From Massilia sp. IC2-278 (GTDB lineage Bacteria > Pseudomonadota > Gammaproteobacteria > Burkholderiales > Burkholderiaceae_D), in contig NZ_JAJFES010000006.1 of the NCBI RefSeq assembly GCF_020708045.1, positions 1-64,000 of the forward strand: a stretch of 64,000 bases of DNA. Direction: 5' to 3'. The position numbers were made by a program, and so were the translations under genes. The notes under the pieces are model-generated. The model did no database searches. It was not told the origin of the DNA and saw only the letters and a program-made list of their open reading frames with translations. Shown piece by piece: positions 21,997 through 35,478 of this stretch. The number at the start of each line of letters is the position of its first letter. Position 1 is the first letter of the stretch.

Positions 21997-24816
21997 TTAC
22001 AGGGTACGCGCCACTTCCGTCACTTCGAACACTTCCAGAACGTCGCCGACCTGGATTTCGTTGTTGTTCTTCAGCGAGAGGCCGCACTCGAGGCCGGCAC
22101 GCACTTCTTTCGCATCGTCCTTGAAGCGCTTGAGCGAGTCGATCTCGCCGGTCCAGATGACGATGTTGTTGCGCAGCAGGCGGACCGACGACGAACGCTT
22201 GACGACGCCATCGGTGACCAGGCAGCCCGCAATCGCGCCGACCTTCGACACCAGAATGACCTGGCGAATCTCGACCTGGCCGGTGATGGTCTCGCGCTTT
22301 TCCGGCGCCAGCATGCCCGACAGTGCCGTCTTGATCTCGTCGATCGCATCGTAAATGATGCTGTAGTAACGGATGTCGACGCCGTTGGCTTCCGCCACCT
22401 TGCGCGCCTGGCCGTCGGCACGGGCGTTGAAGCCGATGATGACTGCCTTCGAGGCGACCGCCAGGTTGACGTCGGATTCGGTGATGCCGCCGACCGCCGC
22501 ATGGACGACCTGCACGCGCACTTCCGAAGTCGACAGCTTCTGCAGCGAGCCAACCAGTGCTTCCTGCGAACCCTGCACGTCGGTCTTGATGATCAGCGGC
22601 AGGTTCTTCACCTCGCCCTCGCCCATCTGGTCGAACATGTTTTCCAGTTTCGCCGCCTGCTGCTTGGCCAGCTTCACGTCGCGGAACTTACCTTGACGGA
22701 ACAGACCGATTTCACGCGCCTTGCGCTCGTCGGCCATGACCATGACTTCTTCGCCGGCTGCCGGCACTTCGGTCAGGCCCTGGATCTCGACCGGGATCGA
22801 TGGACCGGCTTCGGCGATGGCCTTGCCGTTCTCGTCGAGCATGGCGCGGACACGGCCGTAAGCCGAACCGGCCAGCACCACGTCGCCGCGGCGCAGGGTA
22901 CCCGATTGCACCAGGATCGTCGCGACCGGGCCACGACCCTTGTCCAGACGGGATTCGACCACCAGGCCACGGGCCGGTGCGCCGACCGGCGCCTTCAGTT
23001 CCAGCACTTCGGCCTGCAGCAGCACTTGCTCGAGCAGGTCGTCGATACCGGTACCGACTTTCGCCGACACCGGCACGAATGGCGAATCGCCACCGTATTC
23101 TTCCGGCACCACACCTTCGGCGACCAGTTCCTGGGTCACGCGGTCGGTGTTCGCGCCCGGCTTGTCGATCTTGTTGATCGCCACGACCAGCGGTACGCCG
23201 GCAGCTTTTGCGTGGGCAATCGCTTCCTTCGTTTGCGGCATCACGCCGTCGTCCGCCGCCACCACCAGGATGACGATGTCGGTTGCCTTGGCGCCGCGGG
23301 CACGCATTGCCGTAAAGGCTTCGTGGCCCGGGGTATCCAGGAAGGTGATCATGCCGCGCGGGGTGTCCACGTGGTATGCGCCGATGTGCTGGGTAATGCC
23401 GCCGGCTTCGCCCGCGGCAACCTTGGCGCGGCGGATGTAGTCCAGCAGCGAGGTTTTACCGTGGTCGACGTGGCCCATGACGGTCACGACCGGTGCACGC
23501 GAGGTCGACTCGAACTCGGCATGCGCACCCTGGTCGGCCAGGATCGCTTCAGGATCGTCCTCGGCGGCAGCGAAGGCCTTGTGGCCCATCTCTTCCACCA
23601 CGATCATCGCGGTTTCCTGGTCCAGCACCTGGTTGATGGTGCACATCTGGCCCAGCTTCATCAGCTGCTTGATGACTTCCGACGCCTTGACCGACATCTT
23701 GTGGGCGAGTTCGGCCACGGTGATCGTTTCAGGAACGTGGACGTCCTTGACGATCGCCTCGGTCGGCGCCTGGAAGTTGGTTTCGCGGTCGTCGCTGTGC
23801 GAACGGCGGCCACCGCTGCGGCCACCCGAACGCCAGCCGTCGCGGCCGCTCGGCGCGCCGGTGTTGCCACGGGTCTTGGCGCCGCCTGGAGCGCCGCGCT
23901 TCTTGTCGTCCGACCAGGTCGAGGACACGTTCGCCGACTTGATCGACTTCTTGTCGCCCGGCTTCTTGTCGCCCGGTTTCGCGGCGGCGCCGTCGGCCGG
24001 CTTCTTGTCGGCAGGCTTGTGCAGCGTGCCGGCAGGTGCGGCCGGCTTGGCCGCCACTGGCGCAGGCGCCGGTTCCGGCGCCTTGATCACGCGGCGCGGC
24101 TGGGCCATCATCAGCTTGATCTGGGCCACTTCGTCGGCCACGGCCTTGCGTGCACGCTCGGTGGCGGCAGCACGTTCGGCAGCGGCCTTGGCGGCTTCGT
24201 CGGCCTTTTGCTTGGCGTCGGCGGCGGCGGCCTGCTTGGCCTGCTCGCCGGCGGCGGAGCTGGCGGCAGCGGCTGCGGCGGCTTCGCGCTTGGCCTTTTC
24301 GTCGGCATCGCGCTTGGCCTGCTCTTCGGCGGCACGGGCCTGCTCGGCGCGCTCGGATTCGAGCTTGGCCAGGCGTTCCTGCTTTTCGCGCAGGTCGGCT
24401 TCCTGGCGCGCGACGAGTTCGGCGTGACGGCGCGCCTCTTCCTCGCGGCGTGCGATTTCGGCTTCGTCGATCACGGGTGCGGCAGGTGCGGCAGGTGCGC
24501 TCGGGGCCGGGTCGTCACGTTGTACGAAGGTACGCTTCTTGCGCACCTCGACCTGGATCGTGCGCGATTTGCCCGATGCGTCAGCCTGCTTGATCTCGCT
24601 CGTTTCCTTGCGGGTGACCGTGATTTTCTTTTTCTCGGTCGATTCGCCCGCGCCGTGGGTACGGCGCAGGTGGTTCAGCAGCTTGTCCTTATCATCTTTC
24701 GACAAGGGATCTGACGTCGAACTTTTCTCGACGCCGGCAGAACGCAGCTGCGTCAGCAGCAAGTCTGCAGGCATCTTCAGTTCGGTGGCAAATTGGGCTA
24801 CGTTGTTACTCGCCAT
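21997..24816 (-). CDS. infB: translation initiation factor IF-2
   Basis: The 939-residue protein starts with an IF2-N domain ([21 protein letters not shown]) and then a long Ala/Lys/Glu-rich linker (about residues 115-330) typical of beta- and gammaproteobacteria. The G domain has [35 protein letters not shown] and [13 protein letters not shown], followed by the C-terminal fMet-tRNA-binding domains ending [12 protein letters not shown]. It promotes fMet-tRNA binding to the 30S subunit and subunit joining. It is 46 bp downstream of nusA in the same operon. Confidence 0.98.
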   Translation of the reverse strand: MASNNVAQFATELKMPADLLLTQLRSAGVEKSSTSDPLSKDDKDKLLNHLRRTHGAGESTEKKKITVTRKETSEIKQADASGKSRTIQVEVRKKRTFVQRDDPAPSAPAAPAAPVIDEAEIARREEEARRHAELVARQEADLREKQERLAKLESERAEQARAAEEQAKRDADEKAKREAAAAAAASSAAGEQAKQAAAADAKQKADEAAKAAAERAAATERARKAVADEVAQIKLMMAQPRRVIKAPEPAPAPVAAKPAAPAGTLHKPADKKPADGAAAKPGDKKPGDKKSIKSANVSSTWSDDKKRGAPGGAKTRGNTGAPSGRDGWRSGGRSGGRRSHSDDRETNFQAPTEAIVKDVHVPETITVAELAHKMSVKASEVIKQLMKLGQMCTINQVLDQETAMIVVEEMGHKAFAAAEDDPEAILADQGAHAEFESTSRAPVVTVMGHVDHGKTSLLDYIRRAKVAAGEAGGITQHIGAYHVDTPRGMITFLDTPGHEAFTAMRARGAKATDIVILVVAADDGVMPQTKEAIAHAKAAGVPLVVAINKIDKPGANTDRVTQELVAEGVVPEEYGGDSPFVPVSAKVGTGIDDLLEQVLLQAEVLELKAPVGAPARGLVVESRLDKGRGPVATILVQSGTLRRGDVVLAGSAYGRVRAMLDENGKAIAEAGPSIPVEIQGLTEVPAAGEEVMVMADERKAREIGLFRQGKFRDVKLAKQQAAKLENMFDQMGEGEVKNLPLIIKTDVQGSQEALVGSLQKLSTSEVRVQVVHAAVGGITESDVNLAVASKAVIIGFNARADGQARKVAEANGVDIRYYSIIYDAIDEIKTALSGMLAPEKRETITGQVEIRQVILVSKVGAIAGCLVTDGVVKRSSSVRLLRNNIVIWTGEIDSLKRFKDDAKEVRAGLECGLSLKNNNEIQVGDVLEVFEVTEVARTL

Positions 24817-24862
24817 TCAGTCCTCTTTTCTATGTGTCGCGGAGATGATAAAGATTTGCAAA

Positions 24863-26913
<2,051 letters not shown>

Positions 26914-26945
26914 GACACTTCTCCAGGGCTTTAAAACGTTTTACC

Positions 26946-26970
26946 AAAAAAAAAATGGGCATCTGCCCAT
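26946..26970 (-). terminator. leader terminator / putative attenuator before rimP
   Basis: On the minus strand ATGGGC-loop-GCCCAT is followed directly by ten U (A at 26946-26955 on plus). It lies between the predicted rimP promoter and the rimP start, 32 nt before the GTG. Transcripts from that promoter must pass it, so it can attenuate the operon. Rfam holds a predicted rimP-leader family in other proteobacteria (from memory). The trigger here is unknown; NusA itself is a natural candidate. Confidence 0.75.
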
Positions 26971-27049
26971 CTTTTTGTATTCACTACCCAACCAGATGAA
27001 AGCACTTGCACCAAATTAATACTGGGAAGAACTCCGGATTAGGCTGCAA

Positions 27050-27078
27050 ATTATAACGTATTCGAGGGCGTGCTGCAA
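27050..27078 (-). promoter_or_regulatory. rimP-nusA-infB operon promoter
   Basis: On the minus strand TTGCAG (27073-27078), a 17-bp spacer and a perfect TATAAT (27050-27055) form a strong sigma-70-type promoter. Initiation near 27043 would give a leader of about 130 nt. Confidence 0.75.
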
Positions 27079-27127
27079 TCGACATACCATTTTATGAGCA
27101 AGCAAACAACGGGCGCGCGCGATAAAT

Positions 27128-27396
27128 GTAGGGTGGGTTCTCGAACCCACCACTGCGGTGCTGGCGTCTCGTGGTTTTGTAGGGTGGACATTCGTAGTGC
27201 TGGCATTTAGCCAGCCCTACTGTCCACGCTGTCTCACCGCTTGAACATCGATAACGATGATCCCGGGCCCCCCTACATGAGGACGAGGCGCCGATGTTCA
27301 AGAGGTGCGACAGCGTGGACTCGGGAGTCCACCCTACGAACGACAACCCGCCCAGTGCTCATCCGCTCAAGCGGTGGGTTCGAGAACCCACCCTAC
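27128..27396. repeat. REP-like palindromic repeat cluster A
   Basis: Four palindromic units lie in a 270-bp gap. The outer pair is GTA plus GGGTGGG-type stems at 27128-27151 (core TTCTCGAA) and 27373-27396 (inverted, core TTCGAGAA). Inner units lie at 27179-27227 (GTGGACA/TGTCCAC arms around a GCTGGC/GCCAGC hairpin) and 27315-27337 (GTGGACTCGGGAGTCCAC). The inner units carry 30-bp tails (27221-27250 and 27292-27321) that are inverted copies with about 27 matches. The remainder of the gap (26980-27127) is the rimP leader and promoter. Confidence 0.85.
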
Positions 27397-27418
27397 CGGT
27401 GATTGCCGGGGCGATCGA

Positions 27419-29467
27419 TCAACCGCGGCGGCCGCGGCGCGGCAGGCCGTGCTCGGAACCGCGCGGACCCTGGCCGCCGCGACGGCCGCCGCCGCCGGTG
27501 CCGGCAAAGCCGAACGTGGTCTGCAGTGGATCCGGCTGGCGCGGACGGCTGCTGCCGCCATTGCCACCGCTGCCCGGACGGCCCGAGGCGCCGCCGAAGC
27601 CGCCGGCGTTACCGCCACGGCCACCCTTGCCCCCTTGCGGACGTCCGTTCGGGACCGTCGACAGGCCGGCGTTGCGTTGCGGCGCGCCGGCGCGTGCGAC
27701 CTGCGGGCCGAACGGGTCGACGTTCTTGTTGGCGTCGGCACGGTCGATGCGGTTGCCGTCGGAACGGCGCGGATCGGCCGGCTGGCCACCCTTGGCGCCC
27801 TTGCCGCCCTGCGCACCGCCCGCGGTGCCCTTCTTCTCGATGCCGAAGGCCGACATGAAGTTGCGCACGTCGTTTTCTTCCAGCTCTTCCCAGCGGCCTC
27901 GCTTCAGGCCCGACGGCAGGGTCATGGCGCCGTAGCGGGTACGGATCAGGCGCGAGACGGTCAGGCCGACCGCCTCGAACATGCGGCGCACTTCGCGGTT
28001 GCGGCCTTCGCCGATCACCACGCGGTACCACTTGTTGATGCCTTCGCCGCCGCCGTCGACGATCTTGGTGAATGCCGCCTTGCCGTCGTCGAGCTCGACG
28101 CCGGCCAGCAGCTTCTGGCGCATGCCTTCTTCCAGCTCGCCCAGGGTACGCACGGCGTACTCGCGGTCGATGTTGTAGCGCGGGTGCATCAGGCGGTTGG
28201 CCAGGTCACCGGAGGTCGTGAACAGCAGCAGGCCCTCGGTGTTGAAGTCGAGGCGGCCGACGGCCAGCCACTTGCCGGTCTTCATGGTCGGCAGGCGGTC
28301 GAACACCGATGGACGGCCTTCCGGGTCGTCGTGGCTGACGATTTCGCCGGCCGGCTTGTGGTACACCAGCACGCGCGGCGGCTTGGTGTTGTTCACCTTG
28401 CGCTGGATGAGCTTGCCGTTGATGCGCACGGCGTCGGTCGGCAGGATGCGCTGGCCGATGTGGGCCGGCTCGCCGTTCACCGACACGCGGCCGGCAACGA
28501 TCAGGTCTTCCATGTCGCGGCGCGAGCCGAGACCGGCTTCGGCCAGCACCTTGTGCAGCTTCGGCGCGTCGTCGTCGGCGGTCAGGTCGCGGCGCACCTT
28601 CGGCTTCTGCTGGCCCTGGCCGCCGTCGTTGGCGTCGAAGGCGTCCGAGGTGACGAAGGAGAACACGGCGTCGGCATCGTTGCCGCCCTTGCCCGGCTTC
28701 TGCTTGCCGCCCTTGCCCTTGTTACCGTGGGCGCCGCGCACCTGCTGGCCCGGCTGCGGGGCCTGGCCCGCCTGCTGGGCGCCTGGCTGGCCAGGCTTCT
28801 GGGCATTCTTCTGGTTCTTCTGCTTGCCCTTGCCTTTGCCCTGGCGCTGCTCGCGCACCGGCTCCGCGGCGCGCGGCTCTGCCACGCCCTCGGCGCCGGC
28901 TTCCGGCGCAGCAACGGCTTCAACCTGCGATGCCGCAGCCTCGGCCTGGAGCAGTTCGCGCTGGCCGCGCTGCTCGCGCATCTGGCGCGGACCGCGCGGC
29001 TTGCGCTGGCCCTGCTCCTGGCGCGGCGCGGCGGCCGCAGGCGCGGCCTCGGCGGCTGCCACCGGTGCGGCCGGGGCCGCGGCTGGCGCCGGCGCGCTGA
29101 CGGCGGCCTGGACCGGCGCCTCGGCCTGGACCTCGGCCTTTGCTTCGGCGGGCTTGGCCTTGGCCGCGCGCGGCTTGCGTGCGGCCGGGGCCTTCGGTGC
29201 AGGCTCGGCGGCGGCGGCGGCAGGCGCAGCGGCGGCAACAGGCGCAGCAGCGGCGGCATCGCCCTCGGCGGCAGCGGCAGCCTTGGTGCGGCGCTTCGGC
29301 TTCGCAGCCGGCGCGGCAGCGTCGGCCGGGACCGCGGCGGCGGCGGGCGCTTCGCTCACGGCGGGCGCTGCAGCAGCGGCGGCGGCCTTGGTGCGGCGCT
29401 TCGGCTTGGCCGCGTCGCCCTTGCCCGGCTCGGCCGGAGTGGTCTCGGTGGTGTCAGTTGGATTCAT
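27419..29467 (-). CDS. rluB: 23S rRNA pseudouridine synthase, RluB type, with long low-complexity ends
   Basis: The catalytic core carries an S4 domain ([20 protein letters not shown], then [12 protein letters not shown]) and a RsuA/RluB domain with [19 protein letters not shown] holding the catalytic Asp. It isomerises a uridine in 23S rRNA (RluB: 2605). The protein is about 682 residues against roughly 290 for E. coli RluB. About 290 N-terminal residues are Ala/Lys/Pro-rich and the last 140 are Gly/Arg/Asn-rich, RGG-like, and could bind RNA. ATG at 29467 (or 29470) was chosen; the frame continues upstream inside scpB, with which it overlaps by 14 bp. Confidence 0.9.
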   Translation of the reverse strand: MNPTDTTETTPAEPGKGDAAKPKRRTKAAAAAAAPAVSEAPAAAAVPADAAAPAAKPKRRTKAAAAAEGDAAAAAPVAAAAPAAAAAEPAPKAPAARKPRAAKAKPAEAKAEVQAEAPVQAAVSAPAPAAAPAAPVAAAEAAPAAAAPRQEQGQRKPRGPRQMREQRGQRELLQAEAAASQVEAVAAPEAGAEGVAEPRAAEPVREQRQGKGKGKQKNQKNAQKPGQPGAQQAGQAPQPGQQVRGAHGNKGKGGKQKPGKGGNDADAVFSFVTSDAFDANDGGQGQQKPKVRRDLTADDDAPKLHKVLAEAGLGSRRDMEDLIVAGRVSVNGEPAHIGQRILPTDAVRINGKLIQRKVNNTKPPRVLVYHKPAGEIVSHDDPEGRPSVFDRLPTMKTGKWLAVGRLDFNTEGLLLFTTSGDLANRLMHPRYNIDREYAVRTLGELEEGMRQKLLAGVELDDGKAAFTKIVDGGGEGINKWYRVVIGEGRNREVRRMFEAVGLTVSRLIRTRYGAMTLPSGLKRGRWEELEENDVRNFMSAFGIEKKGTAGGAQGGKGAKGGQPADPRRSDGNRIDRADANKNVDPFGPQVARAGAPQRNAGLSTVPNGRPQGGKGGRGGNAGGFGGASGRPGSGGNGGSSRPRQPDPLQTTFGFAGTGGGGRRGGQGPRGSEHGLPRRGRRG

Positions 29468-30191
29468 CATTCGTGTCATTGTTTTGCTGACCTGGTACCG
29501 AGCCGGCGGCCGGTTGCGGGTCATGAATCGGCACTTCCACTTGGGAAGCCCCTTGTTCGTCTTCGGCCGCCGCTCCCGCGGCTGCCCTGTCAAAATTATC
29601 GTTCAGCGCCGCTTCCAGCGCTTCCAGCGAGCGCCCGTCGGCGGCGTCGGCGATCGCCTCGAGCGGCGGCAACCCGCCCAGCGACGCCAGGCCCAGGTCG
29701 TCAAGAAATTGCTTGGTCGTACCCAGCAGGGCGGGCCGCCCCACCACTTCGCGGTGGCCGATCACGTCGATCCAGCCACGGTCTTCAAGCATCTTGATCG
29801 TCTGCGAGTTCACCGCGACGCCGCGGATTTCCTCGATGTCGCCGCGCGTGACCGGCTGGCGATAGGCGATGATCGCCAGCGTTTCCAGCGTCGCGCGCGA
29901 ATACTTCGGCGGCTTTTCCGGCGAAATCCGGTCCAGGTAAGGCTTCATTTCCGGGCGGCTCTGGAAGCGCCAGCCCGAGGCCAGGCTGACGATCTCGATG
30001 CCGCGGTCGCGCCAGTCGTGGCGCAGCTCCTCGAGCAGCAGCTTGATCGTGTCGGAACCGACGCCGATGCCAAGCTGCCTGCCGTTCGCATCGACGTCGG
30101 CGAACAGCTTCTTCATGCCATGGATCGACATCGGCTCGCGTGCGCACAGCAAGGCGGTTTCGAGGATCCGCTTGGCCTCGTCAGTCTTCAT
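29454..30191 (-). CDS. scpB: segregation and condensation protein ScpB
   Basis: This 245-residue winged-helix partner of the SMC-ScpA complex has [20 protein letters not shown] at the start, [17 protein letters not shown] and the conserved [20 protein letters not shown], then [20 protein letters not shown] and the second winged helix. The C-terminal 60 residues (after [10 protein letters not shown]) are acidic and variable. scpA is not adjacent in the window. It overlaps the rluB start. Confidence 0.95.
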   Translation of the reverse strand: MKTDEAKRILETALLCAREPMSIHGMKKLFADVDANGRQLGIGVGSDTIKLLLEELRHDWRDRGIEIVSLASGWRFQSRPEMKPYLDRISPEKPPKYSRATLETLAIIAYRQPVTRGDIEEIRGVAVNSQTIKMLEDRGWIDVIGHREVVGRPALLGTTKQFLDDLGLASLGGLPPLEAIADAADGRSLEALEAALNDNFDRAAAGAAAEDEQGASQVEVPIHDPQPAAGSVPGQQNNDTNDESN

Positions 30192-30590
30192 TCTCGATGT
30201 TGTCAGGCTTGTCAGCTCAATATAAATACTTACCTGCCAGCGCCTCCGGGCGCGGCAAATATCATCGTGCGGCTGCCGCCGTGACGCGACCGGCTATCAA
30301 TGCCGGTGGCCGTCGCGAACGGAACGCGGTTCACGGTACTGCTCGTCGAAACTGGATGCGTGGCCCGCGCCTGGATGGGACGGGCACAATACGGTAGCAG
30401 GACAGGACCCGGCTACAGGCTGCTCGCTTGCCAGGCGGGCAACGGGTTGGTGATCTAGCGAAACAGGCTTGCCGGTTTTGCCGGCGCACGCACGGGGCGC
30501 GGAGCCATCGTTTCTTCCAACTGCGGGTCATTGTAACCGATAAAACACGGGAACGGCCACTTGCGCAAGGGTGCGCAGTCCGGTTTGGGA
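30192..30590. other. 399-bp gap between glk and scpB without a recognised gene
   Basis: Open frames here are short or shadow other frames, and none shows a start with a ribosome site. The scpB-proximal end holds AT-rich TATATT-containing sequence on the minus strand, probably the scpB promoter. No tRNA-like or terminator-like structure was identified with confidence. Confidence 0.5.
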
Positions 30591-31604
30591 TCAAGCCGAC
30601 AGTTTTTCCGCCAGAATCGCCGACACGCCAAGGAAAGCCGGATACTGCGCCGTGATCACGTAGGTCGGCACCTGGGACAGGTAAGAAGAGAACCTGCCCT
30701 TGCGCTCGAAGCGGCTGCGGAAGCAGGATGCGGCGAAACGTTCGCCCAGGCGCGGCACGATGCCGCCGCCGATGTACACGCCGCCCTGGGCGCCCAGCGT
30801 CACCGCCAGGTTGCCGGCCGCGCAGCCGAGCATGCCACAGAAGACTTCGAGTACCTCGCTCGCGAGCGCGCATTCGCCGGCCATGGCGCGGCGCGAAATC
30901 TCGGGCGCGCCGATCGCTTCCGGCTGCTGGCCGCGGTAATCGGCCAGCGCGCGGTAGATCAGCTCGACGCCGGCGCCGGACAGGAAGCGCTCGGCCGACA
31001 CGTGCTCGAACTCGCGCCAGGCAAATTGCAGGATTGCGACTTCGAGTTCGTTCGCCGGCGAAAAGCCGACGTGGCCGCCCTCGCCGGACAGCGCGGTCCA
31101 GCTGTCGCCGACCGGGATCAGGCCGGACACGCCGAGGCCGGTGCCGGCGCCGATCAGCGCCAGCGGTGCGTTCGGGCGCGCGGCGCCGCCGCCGACCTGC
31201 ACCTTGTCGCTATCGGGCAAGTGCGGCAGCGAACGCGCCAATGCATAGAAATCGTTCACCACCAGCAAAGTAGCAAAACCCAGTTCCTGGCGCATGCCCT
31301 CGATCGAGAATTGCCAGTGGTGGTTGGTCATGCGCACCTGGTCGCCATCGACCGGATTCGCGATGGCGATCGCGGCGTGGCTGACCTTGCCGAAGCCTGC
31401 CGTTTCCGGCGCAGCGAGATAGCTGCGAATGGCGTCGGCCAGCGTGCCGTGGTCGGCACAGCCCAGCACCTGCACCGCTTCGAATTTCCCAGGCGCCGTT
31501 TCCAGCGCAAAGCGGGCATTCGTGCCCCCGACGTCGGCCAGCAGGCGCGGTTGATCGAAACGGGCAACGGAGGAAACGATGGCGTTAGGCAAAGAAGCAG
31601 TCAT
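30591..31604 (-). CDS. glk: glucokinase
   Basis: The 337-residue ROK-independent bacterial glucokinase has [15 protein letters not shown] (phosphate-binding), [11 protein letters not shown] (substrate Asp), [23 protein letters not shown] and [16 protein letters not shown]. It phosphorylates glucose to glucose-6-phosphate. It is a monocistronic minus-strand gene. Linked use of sugars imported by the TonB receptors is possible but not shown. Confidence 0.95.
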   Translation of the reverse strand: MTASLPNAIVSSVARFDQPRLLADVGGTNARFALETAPGKFEAVQVLGCADHGTLADAIRSYLAAPETAGFGKVSHAAIAIANPVDGDQVRMTNHHWQFSIEGMRQELGFATLLVVNDFYALARSLPHLPDSDKVQVGGGAARPNAPLALIGAGTGLGVSGLIPVGDSWTALSGEGGHVGFSPANELEVAILQFAWREFEHVSAERFLSGAGVELIYRALADYRGQQPEAIGAPEISRRAMAGECALASEVLEVFCGMLGCAAGNLAVTLGAQGGVYIGGGIVPRLGERFAASCFRSRFERKGRFSSYLSQVPTYVITAQYPAFLGVSAILAEKLSA

Positions 31605-31734
31605 TGCGGCACAGGAGGCGGGTGATCCTCCAAGCTTACTGGATTTCTTTACGGGAGTACAAGTTTATTTTGTAGTTTAGGTACAAAGGTCCCGCTGAAA
31701 GTCGCGCAAATACATGTCTTTATGCGTAGTACAG

Positions 31735-32694
31735 TTACGTCCGGAACGGTGCGAGCTCGGGCGCCAGTTCCGCCGCCGGCGTGGCATGGTGGGCGTTCCA
31801 GGCATCGAGCCCGCCCTGCAGCGGCCGCGCGCGGTGGAAACCGTTAGCCAAGAAGGCCTTGGCAACCTGGGCGGCGGTGACGTCGTTCGGGCAGCTGCAA
31901 TACACGACGATGTGCCGGTCGCGGTCGAGCCCGGCCATCAGCTGGCCCGGCTCGCATTCCGCATACAGCAGCGCGCCGGGAATCGCGTGTTCCAGCGCCT
32001 GCGCCGTGACGCTGCGCGCATCGACGATCAGGGGATCGTGGCCGCCGTCGATCAGCGTCTTCAGTTCGGCAACGCCGATGCGCGGCAGGGCCATGCTGGC
32101 GCGGTGACGGCGCCGCTCCACATATTTATAGGCAACGAACAGCGCCAGCAGCGTCCCGACCACCATCAGCGCGGTGCTGCCCATGGTTTCCAGGCCGTCG
32201 AGCACGCGGTCGACGCTGTCGTGGAAGAGCATGCCGACCGCCAGCCCGCTGCCACCCCAGAGCAGCGCGCCGGTGGAAGCAAAGCCAAGGAAATGGCGGG
32301 TGCGGGTGCCGAGGGCGCCCGACATCGGCGCGGCAATCGCATTGAAGCCGGGGATGAACTTCGAGACCAGCAGCGACTTCGGCCCGTAGCGGCGGAAGCG
32401 GTCCTCGGTCTGGTTGACGCAGGAATCCGGCGACAGGGAAATGCGGCAGAGCAGGCGCAGCACGCGCTTGCCGTAATAGCGTCCGGCACGGAACCAGAAA
32501 TAATCGCAGATCAGGCAGGCCAGCAGCACGGCCAGCAGGCACAGCTGCCAGCTGGCGCCGCCATCCATGGCCATGGCCCCGGCCACGACCAGCACGGGAA
32601 AGGCGGGAATCGGCAGGCCGAACTGCTCCAGCAGCACCGTGCCGAAGACGAGCAGGACGCCGTAGTTCTGGATCAGGAGGATAAGTTCGGACAT
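31735..32694 (-). CDS. DedA-family membrane protein fused to a rhodanese domain
   Basis: The ATG at 32694 gives 319 residues; the frame upstream to 33033 crosses the neighbouring gene end and is not used. Residues 1-200 are a DedA domain with several membrane helices, FGLPIPAFPVLVVAGA near the start and the family motif GPKSLLVSKFIPGFNAIAAPMSG (split helix with Arg/Lys and Gly). Residues about 210-310 are a rhodanese domain (IVDARS, CSCPNDVTAAQVA active-site loop). DedA proteins act as lipid flippases or transporters; the rhodanese part may sense or transfer sulfur or redox state. Confidence 0.9.
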   Translation of the reverse strand: MSELILLIQNYGVLLVFGTVLLEQFGLPIPAFPVLVVAGAMAMDGGASWQLCLLAVLLACLICDYFWFRAGRYYGKRVLRLLCRISLSPDSCVNQTEDRFRRYGPKSLLVSKFIPGFNAIAAPMSGALGTRTRHFLGFASTGALLWGGSGLAVGMLFHDSVDRVLDGLETMGSTALMVVGTLLALFVAYKYVERRRHRASMALPRIGVAELKTLIDGGHDPLIVDARSVTAQALEHAIPGALLYAECEPGQLMAGLDRDRHIVVYCSCPNDVTAAQVAKAFLANGFHRARPLQGGLDAWNAHHATPAAELAPELAPFRT

Positions 32695-32774
32695 GCTGTG
32701 ATGGTAACGGAAATCTTCCTGCCCGGCTGGCAGCGGCCGGTTTTCCCCGGGGGATTGCAACACTGGCGCAACAG

Positions 32775-34466
<1,692 letters not shown>

Positions 34467-34473
34467 GCCGGCC

Positions 34474-35478
34474 TCACTTTAATTTCGGGTCGAGCGCATC
34501 GCGCAGCGCGTCGGTGAACAGGGAAAAGGCCGTCACTAGCAGCTCCATGGCGCCGGCGGCCGCCGCCAGCTGCCACCACTTGCCGAGGATCAGTTCATTT
34601 TGCGCTTCATTGAGCATGCTGCCCCAGGACACGGTGCCGACCGGCACGCCGAAGCCCAGGAAAGACAGGATGACTTCGGCCTTGATGAAGCCGACCACCA
34701 GGATCGACACCTGCACCAGGGCCACGTGCGAGACGTTCGGGAAAATGTGCGAGAACATCTTGCGCCAGCTCGAGGCCCCGATGGCGTCGGCCGCCATCAC
34801 GTATTCGCGCGCCTTGTGCTTGATGTACTCGGCGCGGATCAGGCGGTAGGGCCCGGTCCAGCCGGTCAGGCCCAGGATCAGGACGATGGTGGTCACGCCC
34901 TTTTGCTGGAGCACGGCGGCCACCGTCAGGATCATCAGGATCGAGGGAATCGAGGTGAAGATGCTGTAGAACCAGTTGAAGAAGTCGTCGACGTAGCCGC
35001 CATAAAAACCCGAGATGGCGCCGAACAGGGTGCCCAGCGCCACCGCGACAAAGGCGGCAACCAGGCCGACCACGATCGATGTCTCGCCGCCCTTGATCGT
35101 TTTCTTGAGGATGTCGTGGCCCCATTTATCGGCGCCAAAGGGCAGCGTCAAGGCCTTGGCCACGGGCGGATGCGTGGCCTGGACCTCGCGCTTCAGGGTG
35201 TCCAGTTCGTCGGCCAGCGGGTCGAAAGCATTCGGCGGCGTCGGCCGTTGCGGCTGGGCCAGGGCGGCCAGGGCCGGATTCGCGCCGACAAAGCCTGGTG
35301 GCGCGTAATTGACTGCGACCTCGTCTTCCCAATCGGCCGCGACCAGGCCGCCCGCGGACAGGACCAGCATCAGCAGGAACAGGCCGACCACGGCCAAGGC
35401 CGCCATGGCGATGCGGTCGGCGCGCAGGCGGCGCCAGGCGAGCGCCCACAGGCCGGGCGAAACGGGGTGATCGGTCAT
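34474..35478 (-). CDS. peptide-type ABC permease (YejE/DppC family)
   Basis: The 334-residue permease has an N-terminal helix (AMAALAVVGLFLLMLVLSAGG), then a periplasmic insert (about residues 45-115), and the EAA loop region (EYIKHKAREYVMAADAIGASSWRKMFSHIFPN). The insert, LPFGADKWGHDILKKTIKGG, is the conserved DppC/YejE segment. Four or five more membrane helices follow. Its ATG overlaps the stop of the second permease gene (35475). Confidence 0.92.
   Translation of the reverse strand: MTDHPVSPGLWALAWRRLRADRIAMAALAVVGLFLLMLVLSAGGLVAADWEDEVAVNYAPPGFVGANPALAALAQPQRPTPPNAFDPLADELDTLKREVQATHPPVAKALTLPFGADKWGHDILKKTIKGGETSIVVGLVAAFVAVALGTLFGAISGFYGGYVDDFFNWFYSIFTSIPSILMILTVAAVLQQKGVTTIVLILGLTGWTGPYRLIRAEYIKHKAREYVMAADAIGASSWRKMFSHIFPNVSHVALVQVSILVVGFIKAEVILSFLGFGVPVGTVSWGSMLNEAQNELILGKWWQLAAAAGAMELLVTAFSLFTDALRDALDPKLK

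Noticed and set aside
22501..24714. 737-codon open frame antisense to infB
   Set aside because: Follows infB codon structure; His/Gly/Arg-rich with no recognisable domain.
27305..29797. Long plus-strand frame antisense to rluB
   Set aside because: Produced by the Ala/Gly-rich low-complexity arms of rluB; the S4 and catalytic motifs are on the minus strand.
30192..30590. tRNA or small RNA in the glk-scpB gap
   Set aside because: No cloverleaf, promoter-terminator pair or other convincing structure could be found by eye.
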